From positions 45,877 to 109,876 of IMG/VR virus record IMGVR_UViG_3300036800_000175: a stretch of DNA of 64,000 bases. One strand, 5' to 3'. This DNA is from a virus. Positions 56,658 to 64,000 of this stretch are shown piece by piece. Below the pieces are notes generated by a model. That model saw nothing but the letters and a program-made list of their open reading frames with translations, ran no database searches and was not told where the DNA came from. Each line of letters starts with the position of its first letter. Positions within the stretch are counted from its first letter, which is position 1. The translations under genes and the position numbers were made by a program.

Positions 56658-57506
56658 GTGGCGATTCAGCGGCCATGCGCACGACGCGAACGGTGCCGGT
56701 CCGCAGAAACCACCGTCATAGACGGCGAAACCATCACCACCCCAGCGCAAACACCCGGCACATACTGCCGCTCCGACCGGAACCTGATCTACCGCAGCCT
56801 GGCCAGCCTCCCCGAACTGTGGGTCCGCCTGCACCTCGAGCTATCGGTCAAAGCCACCGCGTCCGGCGATAAGGTCGCCGGGTCACGCACCCCGCCCGTC
56901 CCACCGAACCTGGCTGCGGACGCCCTGATGCGCGAAACCCTCACCGTCCTCGCCGCGTGGGATGAGCGGATCCGCACCGCCGCCCACCTGACCCGCCCCG
57001 ACACGCAACTGTCCCGGCTCCGCCGCGACGGCCCGGCGCTGGACGGCATGGTCCGCACCTTGCTCGCCCACCTGGACGGCCTGCTCGCCCTGCCTGCGGA
57101 TGCGATGTGCCGCGCATACCCGATCGACTCCCATGAAGACATCGGCCGTCTCCCCGAAGGCTGCTACGGCCGGTCGAATCGCACCGGCGGATACGCCGAT
57201 GTCGCAGTTGAGCTCTCGGGCGCGGACGCCGGTGAGGATATCCTGCGGCTGCACCACCGGGCCCGCGCGTTCCTGGGTGAGACCCGGATGTGCGAGCGGC
57301 TGGACGTGCCGTGCCCGGGTTGCGACCTGCTCATGCTCGAGCGGCGGCAAGGCTCGGAGTACGCGGCGGAATGCCGCGAATGCGGGCGGCTGCTCACCAC
57401 CCCTGAACTGCATCAGTGGGCCCGGCTGTTCGCCGCCCACCTGGTCGCCGTCGGTGTCGCCACACCGGCCCATCTCGCCGCCGCGGGCATGGCCGCCGCA
57501 TCGTGA
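56658..57506 (+). CDS. Conserved actinophage zinc-containing protein
   Basis: 282 residues, GTG start. RNLIYRSLASLPELWVRLHLELS, a helical middle (MRETLTVLAAWDERIRTAAHLTR) and CPGCDLLMLERRQGSEYAAECRECGRLLTTPELHQWARL at the end, a pattern familiar from actinophage late-early boundaries. The zinc ribbon is clear; the role is unknown. Overlaps the methyltransferase start. Confidence 0.65.
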   Translation: MAIQRPCARRERCRSAETTVIDGETITTPAQTPGTYCRSDRNLIYRSLASLPELWVRLHLELSVKATASGDKVAGSRTPPVPPNLAADALMRETLTVLAAWDERIRTAAHLTRPDTQLSRLRRDGPALDGMVRTLLAHLDGLLALPADAMCRAYPIDSHEDIGRLPEGCYGRSNRTGGYADVAVELSGADAGEDILRLHHRARAFLGETRMCERLDVPCPGCDLLMLERRQGSEYAAECRECGRLLTTPELHQWARLFAAHLVAVGVATPAHLAAAGMAAAS

Positions 57507-59184
57507 CCGCAGCTGAGCCGTTCTGGTCCGACGATCAGGTGACGCTGCATCTGGGTGACTGTTTGGAGGTCATGGCGGGTCTGGACGACGCATCGGTTGA
57601 TGCTGTCGTCACCGACCCGCCGTATTTAGGGCCTTGAGTTCATGGGCCGCGAGTGGGACACCTTCAAGGGCGAGGCGTGGCGCACGGGAGCCGGGCTGAG
57701 CAAGCCGGGACTAGGTCCCCGGCCGACTGCGTGGCCGGCGTTCGGTGGATCAGACTCTGCAAATGCGACCTGCGCGCTGTGTGGCGGCCGGATGCGGGGA
57801 GCCCGTAAGTGCGGCTGCCCAGAACCCGACTGGCGCGTGAAAGGGCGCCCGCTCAGCGAACGCGATAACCGGGCACCGCAGATGCGCGCCTACCAGGCGT
57901 GGTGCGAGAGCTGGGCGGCGGAGTGCCTGCGGGTGCTCCGCCCGGGCGGCCACCTGCTGGCCTTTGGCGGGACGCGGACGTATCACCGGCTGGTCTGCGG
58001 TATTGAGGACGCCGGATTTGAGGTGAGGGACTCGCTGCACTGGATTTACGGCAGCGGGTTCTTACCTGTTCCCGAAATCGCTGGACGTGTCCAAAGCCAT
58101 CGACCGTGCCGCCGGCGCTGAGCGCGAGGTGACCGGCCAGTACGCCAGCCCAGAGGGAACGACGGGGCTGGCCAGCCGCGACGATGAGTTCGGGTTCGGG
58201 CTCGGTGACATGAGCAAGCGCCTGGTCACCGCTCCCGCGACCGAGGATGCCGTCCGCTGGTCGGGATGGGGTAGTGCGCTTAAACCTGCCCATGAGCCGA
58301 TCGTCGTGGCCCGCAAGCCCCTAGCGGGGACGGTGGCACAGAACGTGCTCGAGCACGGCACGGGTGCGCTGAACGTGGACGGCTGCCGGGTGGGGCACGC
58401 CGGCGCAGCTGATCTTGCCGTGTCCCGGGCGAAGAACCCCGGCCGCGGCGACACCGCAACGTCGGACGTGTACGGCGCGGGCCGCCCGCAGCAGTCGGTG
58501 AACGACGCTGGCCGGTGGCCGCCGAACGTCCTGCTCACCCACGCCGCCGGATGCCAGCGGGCCGGGACACGGCAGGTCCGCGGCGGCATGGCATCACCCA
58601 ACAGCGGTGCGATCGGCAGCGGCCAGATCTACCGCACGGCCGCCGCCCGCGCGGATGGTGACTTCGGCGGTGGCTATATCGGCCCGGACGGTACCGAGAC
58701 GGTAGAAGCGTGGGACTGCACGGCTGGCTGCCCGGTGGCCGAACTAGACCGCCAAAGCGGAAGCGTCCGCAGCAGCGGCGTCTACACCCCCGTCGACCAC
58801 GGCCCGAACGGCAACGCTAAGGCCACCAGCTTCCCCGGGCCGGGCGTGCCCGGCAGCATGTACGCCGACGCCGGCGGTGCGTCCCGGTTCTTCCCCGTCT
58901 TCCGCTATGAGGCCAAAGCCAGCGCAGCCGAGCGGCCCCGCAACGCAGACGGCACCGCGCACCCCACGGTCAAGCCCGTCGATCTTCTCGCATGGCTGGT
59001 GCGGCTCGTGACGCCACCGGGCGGGCTGGTGCTCGATCCGTTCGCCGGGTCCGGGACGACCGCAGAGGCGTGCATCGTTGAGGGCTTCCGCTGCGTCCTG
59101 ATCGAACGGGATCCCGCCTACATGGGGCTGATCCGCGCCCGGTTGCGGCGGGGGATCCAGCCAGGCCTGTTCGGTGGCGGCTAG
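57503..59184 (+). pseudogene. DNA N6-adenine/N4-cytosine methyltransferase, two frameshifts
   Basis: Three reading frames together encode one Dam/N4-type methyltransferase. The first (57503-57637) has FWSDDQVTLHLGDCLEVMAGLDDASVDAVVTDPPY, motif IV. The second (to about 58070) has FMGREWDTFKGE, LRVLRPGGHLLAFGG and LHWIYGSGF. The third (to 59184) has DVSKAID ... HPTVKPVDLLAWLVRLVTPPGG and LDPFAGSGTTAEACI, motif I. The first break looks like one extra C near 57630. The second looks like a 10-bp insertion near 58061. Intact copies of this type are common in actinophages near the terminase. Either decayed or affected by assembly errors. Confidence 0.8.
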
Positions 59185-59516
59185 CCGATGTGGGTCCACC
59201 GCACCGGGTACGTCAGGCCACGGTCAGAGGTGACCGTCATCTCATGGGACTGCCCGGGTAGCAGCCGGGCGAGGACCTCCGTGCCCGCGGTGGCGATGAC
59301 GCGGACTGCGCCCTGATCGTCCAGCGCATCGGCGCCGCTGACGGACCGTTCGATCAGCGAATAGCCGCCGCAGCACTGGAACATGATGACGTCCCGGCCA
59401 CCGCCGGGCAGGTTCGTGCTGATCGACCCGGGCGGGTCCGACGGGGTCATGGTCACCGCTTCCGCCCAGCCGCCCGCGCCGTCCCGCTGGACATCAACCC
59501 GCAAACATGCAGCCAT
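59181..59516 (-). CDS. Hypothetical beta-rich protein
   Basis: 111 residues from MAACLRVDVQRDG. Strand-rich (VIMFQCCGGYSLIERSVSG ... GAVRVIATAGTEVLARL). Convergent with the methyltransferase (4-bp overlap). Unknown. Confidence 0.55.
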   Translation of the reverse strand: MAACLRVDVQRDGAGGWAEAVTMTPSDPPGSISTNLPGGGRDVIMFQCCGGYSLIERSVSGADALDDQGAVRVIATAGTEVLARLLPGQSHEMTVTSDRGLTYPVRWTHIG

Positions 59517-59550
59517 GCCGCAAGGGTAGCGGCCCGCACCCCACCCTGAC

Positions 59551-59579
59551 TTGACTCTCCGCGCGTACCCTGTCACGCT
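59551..59579 (+). promoter_or_regulatory. Possible promoter of the packaging operon
   Basis: TTGACT (59551-59556), 17 bp, CACGCT (59574-59579), upstream of the rightward packaging genes. The -10 box is poor. Confidence 0.3.
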
Positions 59580-59599
59580 GCGTGCGTTAGGACAACCAT

Positions 59600-59628
59600 G
59601 ACCTGAACCCCCCGCGCGGGTTCGGGTC
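59600..59628. repeat. Leader hairpin before the packaging genes
   Basis: An 11-bp stem with one G:U pair (GACCTGAACCC / GGGTTCGGGTC), 18 bp before the HTH gene at 59646. It may be an operator or an early terminator. Confidence 0.4.
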
Positions 59629-59645
59629 ATTTCGCATTTCCGGGG

Positions 59646-59903
59646 GTGATCACCACGCTGATCACCCGCGGAGACGGCTACATCACCGGCCCCCAAGCCG
59701 CCCAGCTCGCCGGCGTAGACCCGGCCACGATCCGCAAATGGCGGCAACGCGGCCACCTGCGGGCACGCGGCCTGGACGAACACGGCAACCCGCTGTACCA
59801 CCCCGACGACGTCGCCCGCGCCGACAAACACGTCCGCGACAACGGGCTCCGCACCTCCGGGATCGACCCGCGGGCGCTGCGGCAGCGGAAGGCGGCGGCC
59901 TGA
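59646..59903 (+). CDS. MerR/HTH_17-type DNA-binding protein
   Basis: 85 residues, GTG start. YITGPQAAQLAGVDPATIRKWRQRGHLRARGLDEHGNPLYHPDDVARAD is a compact HTH_17 fold. First gene of the packaging operon; proteins of this type often regulate or accompany terminase genes in actinophages. Confidence 0.75.
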   Translation: MITTLITRGDGYITGPQAAQLAGVDPATIRKWRQRGHLRARGLDEHGNPLYHPDDVARADKHVRDNGLRTSGIDPRALRQRKAAA

Positions 59904-60283
59904 TGGCCATGTCCTGGTGGCCACGGCCGCAACCATGCAACCACGGCGAGATCCTCACCCAACTCGGAACCATCCAAGAATCACTGCGTGACCTGCACAG
60001 AAAGGCAGACAACCTGATGGCTGCTAGTGACGACATCGCCGCGGCGGTAGCCGCGTTGCAGAGCGAGGAAACCGGCGTCGCCGCGACCGCGGCGGACCTC
60101 ACCACCGCCGCGGCGAACATCCAGGCCGAGCTGGCCGCGCTCGCCGCAGCCAATCCGTCGGTGGACACGACCGCGCTGAACGCCGCCGTCGCCGGCCTGG
60201 CCCCCGTGCAGCAGCAGCTCACGGCCGCGCAGTCCGCGGTGGACGCCCTCGAAACCCCGCCCGCTCCGCCGCCGTCCAGCTGA
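59903..60283 (+). CDS. Coiled-coil protein
   Basis: 126 residues from the ATG in TGATG. LTQLGTIQESLRDLHRKADNLMAASDDIAAAVAALQ and further Ala/Thr/Val heptads predict an extended coiled coil, with a Pro end. Possibly structural; no family assigned. Confidence 0.6.
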   Translation: MAMSWWPRPQPCNHGEILTQLGTIQESLRDLHRKADNLMAASDDIAAAVAALQSEETGVAATAADLTTAAANIQAELAALAAANPSVDTTALNAAVAGLAPVQQQLTAAQSAVDALETPPAPPPSS

Positions 60284-60293
60284 TCAACCCCGC

Positions 60294-60336
60294 GTTCCGC
60301 CGCCCGGGTTTTACCGCTCGGCCCGGGCGGCGGAAC
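60294..60336 (+). terminator. Terminator-like hairpin before terminase
   Basis: A perfect 15-bp stem (GTTCCGCCGCCCGGG and complement) with a 13-nt loop. It follows the coiled-coil gene by 11 bp and may reduce read-through into the terminase operon. Confidence 0.6.
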
Positions 60337-60383
60337 ACCCCCCTGCATCGGAAACATCCTGGGATACGCAAGGGATCAGACAC

Positions 60384-60854
60384 ATGCCAGCAGCCAACCC
60401 CCTGCGTGACGCGCAGGCCCTCGGCTACCGCGCCCGCGGCTGGACGTATGAGCGCATCGCGAACGAGATGGGCTACGCCAACCGTTCCGGAGCCCAGAAA
60501 GCCGTGGAACGGGCCATGGCTACCGCGGTGCGGGAAACCACTGAGGCGGCCAAGACGCTGCTGCTGGCCGACCTGAACGCGCTCAAGAAAGAAGCGTGGG
60601 GCGTGCTCGAGGCGACCCACATCACCGTGTCGCATGGCCAGGTCGTCAGGATCGAAGGCCCGGACGGTGAGAAAGTCCCCATCCCCGACGATGGGCCGGT
60701 GCTGAACGCGATCGACCGGATCGTGCGGATCGACGCGGAGATAGCGAAGATCTACGGTGCCTACGCACCGACCCGCAGCGAGGTGCTGACCATGGACGCG
60801 GTAGAGGCGGAGATCGTCCGCCTCGAGGCGGAAGTCGGCCGCGCTGCCGACTAG
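60384..60854 (+). CDS. terS: Terminase small subunit-like protein
   Basis: 156 residues. LRDAQALGYRARGWTYERIANEMGYANRSGAQKAVERAM is an HTH that would bind the packaging site. A helical coiled-coil middle and acidic end (DAIDRIVRIDAEIAKIYGAYAP region) follow. It directly precedes the large subunit. Confidence 0.75.
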   Translation: MPAANPLRDAQALGYRARGWTYERIANEMGYANRSGAQKAVERAMATAVRETTEAAKTLLLADLNALKKEAWGVLEATHITVSHGQVVRIEGPDGEKVPIPDDGPVLNAIDRIVRIDAEIAKIYGAYAPTRSEVLTMDAVEAEIVRLEAEVGRAAD

Positions 60855-60861
60855 CAGGGCC

Positions 60862-62541
60862 GTGCCTGACCCATTCGCCGCGATGCGGCTGGACCGGCTG
60901 CGGCGACTCCGCGACCTGCAACGCGAGGCCGAGCGGATCAACCGTGGCGTGGCCCGCTACTACGACGACCCGGTCGGGTTCGCCCGCGACTGCATCGACT
61001 GGCACGGCGACGGACTGACCGGCTACCAGCAGGAAATCATCGGGGAACTGCCATCCCGCAAGCGCATCGCGGTCCGGGGTCCGCACGGGCTGGGGAAAGG
61101 GTGCACAGCGTCAGTTGTCATCCTCTGGTTCGCGTTGACCCGCGACGCGGCCGGGGTGGACTGGAAGGTTCCGACCACAGCCGGATCCTGGCATCAGCTG
61201 GTGCAGTATTTGTGGCCGGAACTGCACAAGTGGGCTGGCCGGCTCCGGTGGGATGTGGTCCGCGACGGCCGCCCGTTCTCCCGCGCGAACGAGTTGCAAA
61301 ACCTGAACCTCCGCCTCGCTCACGGCGCCGCGTTCGCCGGGGCGTCCGCGAACGCGGCCCTCATCGAAGGTGCGCACGCCGACAGTCTGCTGTTCGTGTT
61401 CGATGAGGCGAAAGCCATCCCGGCGGGCACGTTCGACGCGTGCGAAGGCGCGTTCTCCGGCACAGGTGAGGCGTTCGCCCTGGCCCTCTCGACACCGGGG
61501 GCGCCGCAGGGCCGGTTCTATGACATCCAGTCCCGCCGCGCCGGTTATGAGGACTGGTACGCCCGCCACGTCACCCTAGACGAAGCCCTCAAGGCAGGCC
61601 GGATCAGCCCGGACTGGGCTGAGCAGCGGGCCCGCCAGTGGGGCAAAACGTCCGCGATCTACGTCAACCGCGTCCTAGGCGAGTTCCACGCCGGCGACGA
61701 AGACTCCGTCATCCCCCTCGCCTGGGCTGAGGCGGCGGTCGAACGGTGGCACGAGTGGGCCGCCGCAGGGAAACCCGATACGGGATTCCCCCGCACGGTC
61801 GGCGTCGACGTCGCAAGGACCGGCCAGGACAAGACGGTGCTCGCGATCCGCAACGGCCCGGTCCTGACGGAGCTGCGGCGGTACACCAAAGAAGACACCA
61901 TGCAAACCACCGGGCATGTGATGGGTGTCCTCGAGGCGGGCCGGGACCGGACCGCGATCGTGGATGTCGTTGGTATCGGCGCGGGTGTGGTGGACCGCCT
62001 GTTTGAGCTCGGCGCGCTGGTCACCCCGTTCAACGCCTCAGGTGCGTCCCGGCAGCGGGATGTGTCTGGTGAGCTCGGCTTCACCAACCTCCGCAGTGAG
62101 GCGTGGTGGTCGCTGCGTGAGCAGCTGGACCCGTCCGCGGGCCCGGATGTGTGCCTGCCCGATGATGAGATGCTGCTGAGCGACTTGAGCGCGCCGCAGT
62201 GGGAGGTCAAGTCGGGCGGGAAAATCCAGGTCGAATCGAAAGACACGATCGCGAAGCGGCTGGGCCGGTCGACGGACGATGGTGATGCGGCGGTGCAGGC
62301 GTTCCACCCGCAATCCCTGCCGCACACGGCGTCGGTGCGGCCGTGGTCGGGTGGCCGGGATCTGGATCGTGTCGCGGCTGGGACCAGGCCGCCGTTCCAA
62401 CGGCCGGAAGACAGGCACCGTGACCCGCTCGCCCCCTCGAGGCGGCCGGATGTGTGGGATGAGGATTCGTTCGCCCCGCAACCCGACGACGGCACCGCCG
62501 GCCGCCGCGGCGAGCGGCCCAACGTCAGGGGGTGGCGATGA
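60862..62541 (+). CDS. terL: Terminase large subunit
   Basis: 559 residues, GTG start. ATPase: VRGPHGLGKGCTASVVILW (Walker A, about 72-82) and DSLLFVFDEAKAIP (Walker B, about 173-186). Nuclease: GVDVARTGQDKTVLAIRNG (first Asp, about 313), AIVDVVGIGAGVVDRL and the late STDDGDAAVQAFHP acidic site. These are the packaging motor and RNase-H-like cleavage domains in the usual order. It cuts and translocates phage DNA into the prohead. Confidence 0.92.
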   Translation: MPDPFAAMRLDRLRRLRDLQREAERINRGVARYYDDPVGFARDCIDWHGDGLTGYQQEIIGELPSRKRIAVRGPHGLGKGCTASVVILWFALTRDAAGVDWKVPTTAGSWHQLVQYLWPELHKWAGRLRWDVVRDGRPFSRANELQNLNLRLAHGAAFAGASANAALIEGAHADSLLFVFDEAKAIPAGTFDACEGAFSGTGEAFALALSTPGAPQGRFYDIQSRRAGYEDWYARHVTLDEALKAGRISPDWAEQRARQWGKTSAIYVNRVLGEFHAGDEDSVIPLAWAEAAVERWHEWAAAGKPDTGFPRTVGVDVARTGQDKTVLAIRNGPVLTELRRYTKEDTMQTTGHVMGVLEAGRDRTAIVDVVGIGAGVVDRLFELGALVTPFNASGASRQRDVSGELGFTNLRSEAWWSLREQLDPSAGPDVCLPDDEMLLSDLSAPQWEVKSGGKIQVESKDTIAKRLGRSTDDGDAAVQAFHPQSLPHTASVRPWSGGRDLDRVAAGTRPPFQRPEDRHRDPLAPSRRPDVWDEDSFAPQPDDGTAGRRGERPNVRGWR

Positions 62542-62729
62542 GCAACCGCCGTAAGCTGCGCCGCGCCCGCCCGGCCGCCTGGGCAGGATGGCGGCAGATC
62601 GGCACGACCACCCCGGAGCCCGACGCGTTCCGCCCGGCGCCACCTGCGCCCCCAAGGCCGAACGTCGTCTACGGGCCGGGCGAACTGTTCATGGCGCGTC
62701 CTGGCGGCCAATGGCAGAGGATCGGCTGA
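62538..62729 (+). CDS. Hypothetical small basic protein
   Basis: 63 residues from MSNRRKLRRARP. Pro-rich middle (RPAPPAPPRPNVVYGPGELFMARPGG). Overlaps the terminase stop by ATGA. Unknown. Confidence 0.55.
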   Translation: MSNRRKLRRARPAAWAGWRQIGTTTPEPDAFRPAPPAPPRPNVVYGPGELFMARPGGQWQRIG

Positions 62730-62730
62730 A

Positions 62731-62964
62731 ATGGCTCCGCCGATCTTGTACACCGCGCTGACCGACCTCAAGGTGTCCAGCATGACCGCGAGTTGGCCAT
62801 GCCCGGCCGGGCATGTGCTGCCGTTGGATCCGGCGAAACCGTCCACCCAGCTGCTGCTAGCCGCTGGATCCATCACGGTCGCCGGGCCCGGCGCGGTTGA
62901 TAACACGACCCCGGCCCGCATGGTCCGCGGCATCCCCGGCATCCGCGTCGCCGTCTCCAACTAG
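62731..62964 (+). CDS. Hypothetical protein of the structural operon
   Basis: 77 residues. Strand-rich (ILYTALTDLKVSSMTASWPC ... ITVAGPGAVDN). One base after the previous stop. Could be a small structural component. Confidence 0.6.
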   Translation: MAPPILYTALTDLKVSSMTASWPCPAGHVLPLDPAKPSTQLLLAAGSITVAGPGAVDNTTPARMVRGIPGIRVAVSN

Positions 62965-63069
62965 CACCCATCGCTCATACAGCGGGTCTGTGGTGTCCAG
63001 GCACAGGCAGGTGCAGTCCGGGTCGGCCCACACCTTGCCGCAGCCCAGGCACCGCCACCAGCCCGTCAT
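62857..63069 (-). CDS. Hypothetical zinc-ribbon protein (3' end doubtful)
   Basis: 70 residues from MTGWWRCLGCGKVWADPDCTCLCLDTTDPLYERW. The Cys cluster is convincing and related small proteins occur in actinophages. The frame continues antisense into the rightward gene at 62731, so the real end may lie near 62965. Overlaps the upstream gene by four bases. Confidence 0.5.
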   Translation of the reverse strand: MTGWWRCLGCGKVWADPDCTCLCLDTTDPLYERWVLVGDGDADAGDAADHAGRGRVINRAGPGDRDGSSG

Positions 63070-63332
63070 ACGGCGGGCCAGCCGTACTGTTCGGCCAGGC
63101 CCGCCAACTCGGCGGCTTTGAGCCCGTGCATCGCGACGTACAGCCGCGGCACCCGCCACGCACCCACGCCGTCCACGCGGATCGGGATGACCGCAGGCAG
63201 GCCGGCGACCACATCCAGGTACGCGTCGCGTGCGTCGCTGCTGAGCTGGTGAACGGCGCCGCATGGGCAGCCGGCTACCGCGACCAGCCGCCCGCCGTCG
63301 TCGTCGTCCGCTCCTACCCCCGTCAGATCCAT
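63066..63332 (-). CDS. Conserved hypothetical protein, against the operon
   Basis: 88 residues from MDLTGVGADD (63350 also possible). CPCGAVHQLSSDARDAYLDVVAGLPAVIPIRVDGVGAWRVPRLYVAMHGLKAAELAGL matches a conserved actinobacterial prophage protein. With 62857-63069 it forms a leftward pair inside the rightward packaging/structural region, which is unusual. Confidence 0.65.
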   Translation of the reverse strand: MDLTGVGADDDDGGRLVAVAGCPCGAVHQLSSDARDAYLDVVAGLPAVIPIRVDGVGAWRVPRLYVAMHGLKAAELAGLAEQYGWPAV

Positions 63333-63368
63333 GACGCCCGATGATCGCATGACACGCGGGGGGCGAGC

Positions 63369-64000
63369 ATGGCGGACGCCCAGGTAGCCCGGCTGGCGAA
63401 GTTCCCCGACCTGAAAGCCAAAACCCGGAACACGCTGCTCGGCGGCGAGGCAGGCACACAGTTCGACCTGGGTGAGCGGCTGTTCGCCGCCTACGCCGAC
63501 GGCGACGTCCTCGACTACGGCGAGTTCACCGCCCGCGACTACACCACCATGCTGTCCCGCGACGGCCAGGCTGCGGCGATCGAATCGGTGCTGACCCTGC
63601 CGCTGCGGCAGGCCAACTATGCGATCACCCCCGCCAAACACGATCAGGGTGAGGCGGAGTTCGTCCGGTCCGTGATCATGGCACCCGCGACGGCGGGCGG
63701 GATGAAAACACCGTTCGGCACGGTCATCGGGCAGATGACCTCCGCGCAGATCTACAAAAAAGCGTTCTTTGAGAAGGTGTGGGAGCGCCGCGAGTCGGAC
63801 GGCAAAATCGTGTACGCCAAACTGGCGTACCGGCCGCCCGCGACGTGCGAGTTGAAGCGGGACGCGCAGACCGCCGATGAGGACGGGTTCCGGCAGCAGG
63901 TCTGGTTGTACGGCGGTGAACTGCGGACCCGGCATCAGAAAATCCCCGGCTGGGTGGACATCCCCAAAATCCGCTCCTACGTGTATATCCACGGGAAACA
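63369..64000 (+). CDS. Portal protein (DUF935-like), N-terminal part
   Basis: The first 210 residues; the gene runs off the window. LLGGEAGTQFDLGERLFAAYADGD, MLSRDGQAAAIESVLTLPLRQANYAITP and KKAFFEKVWERRESDG fit phage portal proteins of the Mu gp29/DUF935 kind, which form the dodecameric ring through which the terminase packages DNA. The order terminase-portal supports this. Confidence 0.75.
   Translation, partial: MADAQVARLAKFPDLKAKTRNTLLGGEAGTQFDLGERLFAAYADGDVLDYGEFTARDYTTMLSRDGQAAAIESVLTLPLRQANYAITPAKHDQGEAEFVRSVIMAPATAGGMKTPFGTVIGQMTSAQIYKKAFFEKVWERRESDGKIVYAKLAYRPPATCELKRDAQTADEDGFRQQVWLYGGELRTRHQKIPGWVDIPKIRSYVYIHGK

Noticed and set aside
1-64000. attL/attR or attP core, integrase or transposase genes
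   Set aside because: Searched by eye for a tRNA-derived repeat, a serine or tyrosine recombinase catalytic motif and IS-type transposases. None seen.

Overview
The window is very GC-rich, compact DNA from an actinobacterial mobile element. Most genes are small and joined by ATGA, GTGA or TGATG overlaps. Many families are typical of temperate actinophages (endolysin, terminase, portal, gp3-like recombination directionality factor, WhiB, DUF397, SLOG, DUF4326, DUF1643). Others are typical of actinomycete conjugative plasmids and integrative elements (GntR/KorSA-like repressor, NlpC/P60 peptidase, lytic transglycosylase, FtsK/TraB-like translocase, DUF2637/Spd-like protein). The host cannot be named from this sequence. 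A Streptomyces- or Streptosporangium-like actinomycete is the best guess.

Layout. 1-1313: end of a late operon (small membrane proteins and a GH25 endolysin). 1541-1792: short GntR regulator. 2087-6017: leftward small conserved actinophage genes. 6259-8489: plasmid-like block with a winged-helix Rep-like protein, a possible antisense RNA over its leader, and a ParA operon. 8583-13208: rightward operon of small genes headed by a PadR regulator. 13235-18302: mixed small genes (DUF397, zinc-ribbon proteins, YkgJ-like). 18299-25381: long leftward operon with a HerA-like ATPase and a SLOG protein, bounded by an excisionase-like gene. 25365-40907: main leftward early operon. It holds regulators, a nuclease-fold protein, queD-queE-queC plus a DpdA/TGT-like enzyme, a replisome-organizer-like protein with a probable origin inside it, a C5-cytosine methyltransferase, an HNH nuclease, a gp3-like recombination directionality factor and a RecB-type nuclease. 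40990-42601: divergent XRE/HTH switch and a second short GntR. 43381-55859: transfer-like module led by a divergent GntR/Xis pair. 55970-59516: XRE regulator, a zinc protein and a broken DNA methyltransferase. 59646-64000: packaging module (HTH protein, terminase small and large subunits, portal, truncated by the window edge).

Lysis genes lie at the left edge and terminase/portal at the right edge, both rightward. The missing capsid and tail genes would therefore sit outside the window between the two ends, as in a circular or circularly permuted phage genome. Together with ParA, a Rep-like protein and a conjugation-like module, this suggests a phage-plasmid that also carries a TraB/FtsK-type transfer system. 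This is an inference, because neither the structural genes nor the integrase are visible.

Functional logic. QueD, QueE and QueC can make preQ0 from a host GTP-cyclohydrolase product, and the DpdA-like enzyme could insert it into the element's DNA. With the C5 methyltransferase this would make the DNA modified at two kinds of base, presumably against restriction. The gp3-like protein implies a serine integrase elsewhere. Several genes carry apparent frameshifts (5397-5716, 12654-12771, 57503-59184, possibly two more), so either some loci are decaying or the assembly has indel errors.
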